Shown here piece after piece: positions 58,652 to 64,000 of a DNA stretch of 64,000 nucleotides. Position 1 is the first letter of the stretch, and the number at the start of each line of letters is the position of its first letter. Below the pieces are notes generated by a model. That model had not been told where the DNA came from, searched no databases, and saw only the letters and a list, made by a program, of their open reading frames with translations. The DNA is taken from positions 1,898,001-1,962,000 of the forward strand of contig PUFA01000062.1 in the NCBI GenBank assembly GCA_003508835.1. The letters run 5' to 3'. A program made the translations under genes and the position numbers. The stretch comes from Eonycteris spelaea (taxonomy: Eukaryota > Chordata > Mammalia > Chiroptera > Pteropodidae).

Positions 58652-59228
58652 TTTAACTCTGCTTTGGTAGTACAAAAGTCATAAAAGTACAAACCAGACA
58701 GTTAAAAACACACTTGACACTCAAAAGGGTTGAAAAGTTTCCTTTACGAATTTTTACATCAAGGTGGTAGCCAACTCATTTATTACACCAGAAGTTACTC
58801 CATCGTTAGTGTTTTTATAGCATAGTCTGTTGTGGATCCCCAATCCTTCTAAAGAAGGAGGGAAAACACAAGGCCTGTAAACATCAGTTGCTTTGGGAAC
58901 ACTTAAGAATTCTTACTGAATAACAGAAACCAGTAAAAAGCTTATGTGTTGAAAATATTGAATTGCTTAATTTTGGCATATTTGGAAGCTAGCCAGACAA
59001 AAACTGCTCAAGTAGTAGAAAACATTTAAAATGTACTCTTGGTATAAATACAATTTTAAATATTTTTGAGTATCTCTTGCCTATTGTATTGCTATTTTTA
59101 AAAGTACTCTGACCTGAACAAAATTTAAAAATAATTAAAGCTGAAGGTTTTATCCCTATTTTGAGGGCATAGCTTTTAAATGAACAAAAAATATGATTTT
59201 TTTAAAACTAAAACTTTTGGTCTAGACC

Positions 59229-59286
59229 ATATATCTATATATATATACATATATATACATATATATGTATATATACATATATATTA
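59229..59286 (+). repeat. (TATACA)n AT-rich microsatellite
   Basis: Alternating 'tatatatacata' units, self-complementary; lies within the putative 3' UTR. Confidence 0.9.
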
Positions 59287-59390
59287 TTTACACTAATATA
59301 CATCTCCAGAATTCCTATTATTGCTACTTTCTGGATCTCGGTGAAATTTATTTCCATACTGACTTCCTCTATTCTTCAATCCACCATGTA

Positions 59391-59394
59391 CGTG

Positions 59395-59425
<31 letters not shown>

Positions 59426-59436
59426 TGTGTGTGTCT
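59391..59436 (+). repeat. (GT)n microsatellite
   Basis: About 20 GT units with one GGT interruption, in the putative 3' UTR. Confidence 0.93.
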
Positions 59437-59779
59437 CTTTTAATTACTTGTAGGGAAAATTCACATGAAATTAAACCTACATTCATTCAAAAGGTTAGAA
59501 ACTTTGTTTGATGCCAGAAACAGAATAGAATGAGTATATTTACAGTAAATACTTTAAAGTACATTTTAATGGAAATCATCTTTTGAGAGTCAAATGAGAA
59601 ATCTGCCCTTTCTCTCTGAAATAAAAGAAGTTCCCTGGGCATCACAGCAACACAGGCCAGGACGCCAGTCTCAGAGATGCCCTGTGAGTGGACCCTCCAC
59701 CCCTTGGCCCAGATGGACCATAAATGTACTATGATCTTTGCCTCGACATTCTTTCAGGTGTTTCATAAAGTGTAAGGGT

Positions 59780-59826
59780 TCAAAAAAAAAAAAAGAACAA
59801 AGAAAAAAGAAAAAAGAAAAAAAAAG
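59780..59826 (+). repeat. A-rich tract
   Basis: A-runs separated by single G or C bases. Confidence 0.85.
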
Positions 59827-60799
59827 GCAGAGTTTTCCAAGCCCGAAGGGTAAATAACCACCGAGAAACTTTTAAGTAACGAGCATTAGTTAGAAGCTGG
59901 AAGACAACAAATGCACCAAGGAAATCCCACGGGAGAAGGTGCCAGGCTCGTCGTGCACTGGAGTAGAGAGTTTTTGTTTTGTTTTGACCTTGGGGTTGTC
60001 AAAACAAGAATTTTCTTTGTTTTTATGACTTTAAATCATATCCCCCTTTATTCAATGGACGAAAGAATTGCTTAGCTCAAGTTAAAATTAAAAAAAAAAA
60101 TTAAAAACGCAATATTTTATAAGTGACCCAAGAGTGGCATGGTGGCAGCAGATGTCGACGCTGAATTTTTGGTCTCGGAATCCAAATCTGCCTGCTGGTT
60201 CCACCCGGGTCCGTGATCTCCTGGGGGATCAGTTTCTCAGGGCCAGACTAGGTTATCTTCAAGGGCCTTTCACCATGGAAGAGTTCTCGTTATCGTTTGT
60301 AACAGTTAAACTGTAAGAGGATCTTCTTACAACCAGTAGTAAAATAGGAGTAGAGGTTTGGGAGAGCAGAAGCAGTGTGCGCACACGCGCGCACACACAC
60401 CTCTCCCGACAGCATCGGCACAGACTATACATGGACAGTTCCACTGAACACAGTGATCACACGGGGAAAACTGCGGTGAGTACGTTAAGGCCAGGGATGG
60501 CGGGTGGGCAGGCGTAGTGCCCGAAAGTGGTGGGGAAGATGAAAAATTAGCTCTTTTCTTCCCTGGAAATGTAATAAATTTTTCAACAGACTTTTTTAAA
60601 ACCAAAACTTGTTTCAGAGCCAACTGAATTCTGTATCCTGCATAGCAACAGGATCCCTGCTATCCCTGTATCCCTTTTAGCTTTTATCCCAAACTCCACA
60701 AGAGAAGTTGTATAAAAGATAAAAAATATTCCCCAGGCAACTTCGTATCTCCTAAGGTTTCAGTCTTTTAGAACTCTTCAGATAAAGTTGTTCCTGAAA

Positions 60800-62355
60800 G
60801 AGAAATCAAAAAAGGTAAGGTTTTATAGAAGGTAAACATAATATCTCATATTAATCTGCCTGAATATTTAAAAACACAGAGAAATTATAATCTGTCCTCA
60901 CCCATTCCAACTCCATCCTACATCTTCCCCTATTACACGTTTCTTCTAGAATGCAATCTAAAGGAATTTAAGTGCCACATATTTCAAAAGGACTTCATTA
61001 TCAAAGTTTTATAAATGAAGAAAGAATAGAATTTGAGAACCACAGTGGACTAAGGGTGGACATTCTCTCTGTGAGTCATGTATCACCTCTTGGGACCGTG
61101 TTCTCTAACTCCTCAGCCACATTTTGGCAAGTGAATATGCTCAGCCACAAGGAATCTTATATGTAGTATCAGGTACGGTGTTTTTCCCAAGCCACACCAA
61201 ACAGAGTTAACTATGGGTCTCCCTTGAGCACACAGGGCACCTTGGCCAGGTTCTCACTGGGCGTGTAAAAGCACCATGACGAAATGTCCGATCTTGGGTC
61301 TCCGTTGTACCTCAAAGGCTGTGCACGGTATCAACAGTTCTCTCTTTTCTAAAACTGTTTTTGTTTTGATTTTTTATAAGTCTTGTCTAAGTGACAGACA
61401 GTTAGGTACTCTTTTACTTTCCTGTTTTGAAGGCTGAGAGAACCCAAGACAGGACTAAAATTCGAGAGCTGCCTGTGTATGTTAAAACATACACACAAAG
61501 CAGGCTAACCTACACCAGCTTAAAGAAGAAAACATTCTCTTGTCTGTCACGAGTGCATTTGCCTATAAATGCTAACCAAAAACGGAGATGAAACTAACTT
61601 AAATAAATATGGAGAAATAGCAGAAAGTTGAGAGAGATGTCTTACGTATTACCTTGTACTTATTTTGTAGCTCATCCTCCAAGATATATAGTCTAATATT
61701 ATCCATATTATCCTTACTGTCACTCTGTAATTTATAATAGTCGTAGTGGTTATGAGAGAGAGAGGTTTACCAAACTAAAAAGGTTGGGCAAAGGACCCTT
61801 AGCTAAAAAGGAAATAAAACGTTGTCCCCCAAAGCAGCACAGATCAAGTTATTAATTATAAATGAAATAACTCATTCCCCGTACTGCACCGCTACAGCCT
61901 GGCACGGCTAGACTACAGATTTGAACTGTAAAAGTGAACATAGTCAAGTCCGGGAATACTTTCAATTGAGAGTCAGTTAATATGGAAGATGCTAGCAGGG
62001 AACAAAGTAGAAAGGCCAGAGGTGGAGAAATTAAAAAAAAAAAAAAAAAAAAAAAAGGTCCTAAGAAAAGAGTAAAATACCAAGAGAGAATTTTCCCAGT
62101 AAAACTTCAAACTAGGCCATTATCTAGAAAATAGGTATTCAACTATTTTTATATCTCCTCTTGTTATCATCTGCTCCCTTAGACCTAGACCTTTTTGCAT
62201 CAAGGAAAACAAGGCCAAGGGTGAGGGATGTCAGGCTGGGAATGTAACGTTTCATCACAGTAAGAGTTTTCATTCCAATACAGAACTTCCTCTGTAGAGT
62301 CATCTGCACGAATTCGACCGACTTTAAGGAGCAGGCAGGCCAGACCCAGGGCTGG
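60800..62355. other. Putative RELL1 intron, unique sequence
   Basis: AT-rich with an A-run at 62,033-62,056. No exon with both splice sites on the minus strand that I can support. Confidence 0.35.
62033..62056 (+). repeat. Poly-A tract
   Basis: About 24 A. Confidence 0.85.
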
Positions 62356-62359
62356 GCTA

Positions 62360-62555
62360 GGAATGCGGGGTCTGGAGCCAGAGGCCTGTTTTCAGATTCA
62401 GACCCCTGTGTCTAGCTGTTGAAGCCTGGCCCTCTGTAGCACTTCCTCGTAGGATTATTAGGGGTTTTACATGGGATGATATATGTACAGGGCTTGAGAT
62501 AAGGCCAAGCCGTCAGTATGCACTCAAAGACTAGCTCTTGGGATCATTATTATCA
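62360..62555 (+). mobile_element. MIR SINE, forward
   Basis: 'tgcggggtctggagccagag', 'tgttgaagcctggccctctg' region and 'gtaggattattaggggtttt', 'atgtacagggcttgagataa' follow the MIR order. Confidence 0.6.
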
Positions 62556-62559
62556 TCCA

Positions 62560-63950
62560 AACAATCACACTGACTTTCTGTAAAACTACACCGAACAGAG
62601 TGTCTTTGAGAGAAAAAGTGAGACATACAAATTATTGCTTAAAGCCCTCTATTAATACCAGAAACTAAGAAAAAAAAAAAAAAGGCAGGGGGACAAATGG
62701 GCAGGGGGAATTATTAACCTGTTTGAAAACTGTGGCCTTGATTCTGGGGCTGTGCCCCGGGGCCCTTGCACACCGTTACATTTCTTCTCCCTTCATTCTA
62801 CAGGTGCGAATATAACCACATTGATAAACGCGGACTTTAAATAGGATTTCTTTACCACGGCACGTTCGTTCATGTTAAAAGGTGCCTTCCCTATGGTCAC
62901 AGCAGTCGGAAACCAGGAGTGGACTGGCACAGAGGCGAGGGGAGAGCTAGTGGCACCGGACGGGACGGGCAGGAATCAGGCCACCCACGGTCACTCTCGG
63001 TTCCCATTGCCACGGGAGCCACCCCCTCCCCCGCCCCCCGTGTTTAACAAGCCTGACGCTCTCTTTTGGGCACATTTGGTGATTACAGTCTTAGGCAAGT
63101 GAATACTCAAGCTGGAGGAAATTAAACAAAACTTCCATATATTGAAAAGACAATTGAGAAATCCCACGTGTGCCCACTGCCCTCAGCAGACTGATGGAAA
63201 TTCAGAGCCTCAGAAAAGATTTATCTGGAACGAATAAAGGAAGTTGATTGCTTCCCCCACAATTCTAATGATAAAGATAAAGCCTTGATTCCACTGCTGA
63301 GTTATGATCCCACAGAAGCCACACACCCAGCAGTCCCCGCCTCTCCAAGACCCCCAGTGCGTGTCTGAATCCATGTAGAGGACCAAACCCTATTTCCACA
63401 GACTATGTTCCTTCCCGTACGCACGTGTCTATGATAAAGTTCAATTCGTAAATTAGGCACAGCGAGATAAACAAGGGTTACCCGCACGCACGCAGTGCGA
63501 GACCACGACAGTCCACCCGACAACCGAGACGACCACTAAGTGACCCGGGGACAGGGAGCTCATCCAGTGTGGAGAGGCTGGACAAAAGGACGGTTCGTGT
63601 TCCGGGCGGGCTGGAGCAGACGGCATGAGGCTCCATCCCTCTCCTCAGAAGGACTCGCCATTTAAAATGTGTGAACGGTTTATTTCTGGAATTTTCCATT
63701 CAATATTTTTGGACCACGATCAACGGCGGGGAACTGAAACTGTGGAAAGTGAAACTCTGGAGAAGGGGGGCACTACTGTATCTTTGATTAAGAAATATAT
63801 GTACCTCGTTAAAAAGGATGCTCTAGAAAAAAGAAGCTTGCCCCTTTAAAAATTAGGAACGTTTTAAAGCACTAGAAACCTAAGCAGATGAATAGATAGT
63901 GAGCACTAAGACCTCGAAGGACAGGGTGTTAAGGAAGGAAATATCTGATT
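62560..63950. other. Unique sequence, no gene seen
   Basis: Includes an A-run at 62,670-62,683 and a C-rich patch at 63,020-63,040. Overlapping ORFs on both strands at 63,302-63,699 show no match. Confidence 0.35.
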
Positions 63951-63954
63951 AATA

Positions 63955-64000
63955 AGAACGGCAGTGGACATTTACAAAGTGCTTCCATGTGCCAGGCCCT
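63955..64000 (-). mobile_element. MIR SINE, reverse, cut by window end
   Basis: 'gtggacatttacaaagtgct' then 'tccatgtgccaggccct' is the antisense MIR/L2 tail; it continues beyond the window. Confidence 0.6.

Larger units (their letters stand above)
58631..60793 (-). other. RELL1: Putative terminal exon and 3' UTR, likely RELL1
   Basis: On the minus strand a strong acceptor (ttttttgatttctctttcag) places the exon edge at 60,793, reading GAACAACTTTATCTGAAGAG. If entered with one base of a split codon it gives GTTLSEEF and then TAA at 60,770-60,768; human RELL1 ends ...SGTE as I recall, so the SGT start would fit. The exon would run, AT-rich and repeat-poor, to AATAAA at 58,651-58,646 with cleavage near 58,630. 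RELL1 lies tail-to-tail with C4orf19 in human 4p14. RELL1 is a RELT-like single-pass membrane protein. Its upstream exons are not in the window, so the assignment rests on synteny. Confidence 0.42.

Noticed and set aside
59229..59286. TATA tract as a promoter
   Set aside because: It is a TATACA microsatellite in a likely 3' UTR with no downstream start features.
1..64000. CRISPR arrays, operons, phage or plasmid features
   Set aside because: No direct repeats with spacers, no dense ORFs; the sequence is mammalian nuclear DNA. Simple repeats and transposon relics explain the repetitive parts.
1..64000. tRNA genes
   Set aside because: No cloverleaf with intact A and B boxes was found; the tRNA-like pieces are MIR cores.

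Overview
The window is a stretch of nuclear DNA from a placental mammal, most of it non-coding. It is AT-rich, has short microsatellites, and is full of old diverged repeats: L2 and MIR, L1M fragments, MaLR/MLT1-type LTRs, hAT and Tigger-like DNA transposons. There are no operons, Shine-Dalgarno sites or dense ORFs. I see no primate Alu, rodent B1/B2, carnivore SINEC, ruminant/whale CHR or horse ERE elements. An L1-like piece near 10.8 kb and a 5S rRNA-derived copy near 47.8 kb would fit a bat, but that is only a hint.

The one protein-coding gene I can identify is C4orf19 (PGCKA1), + strand. Its first coding exon is at 44,520-44,551 (starts MGCRCCK, a typical acylated N-terminus). After an intron of about 890 bases comes one large GC-rich coding exon at 45,442-46,380. 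The large exon matches the family from end to end but in two reading frames. The frame slips by one base at about 45,782-45,789, so as written the protein stops early at 45,938-45,940. A 3' UTR with an ATTAAA signal follows to about 47,155. Possible upstream non-coding exons are at about 17.7-17.88 kb (CRE site plus splice donor) and 32,121-32,170.

On the minus strand a good splice acceptor at 60,794-60,795 opens a likely terminal exon running down to an AATAAA at 58,646-58,651. By synteny with human 4p14 this would be the 3' end of RELL1, tail-to-tail with C4orf19.

Layout: 1-44 kb is intergenic or upstream intron sequence made of repeat relics, including an L1 split by an LTR (8.0-9.4 kb), three head-to-tail LTR relics (14.0-15.4 kb), an L2 reverse-transcriptase relic (33.5-34.2 kb) and a Tigger-like element (34.6-35.25 kb). 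44.5-47.2 kb is C4orf19. 47.2-58.5 kb is repeats, including a 5S rRNA pseudogene (47.8 kb), a GC-rich patch with an unassigned ORF (55.6-56.3 kb), and an MLT1 LTR next to an L1 3' end (57.4-58.4 kb). 58.6-64 kb is the putative RELL1 3' exon and intron. Repeat family names are from memory of consensus sequences and should be read as class-level calls.
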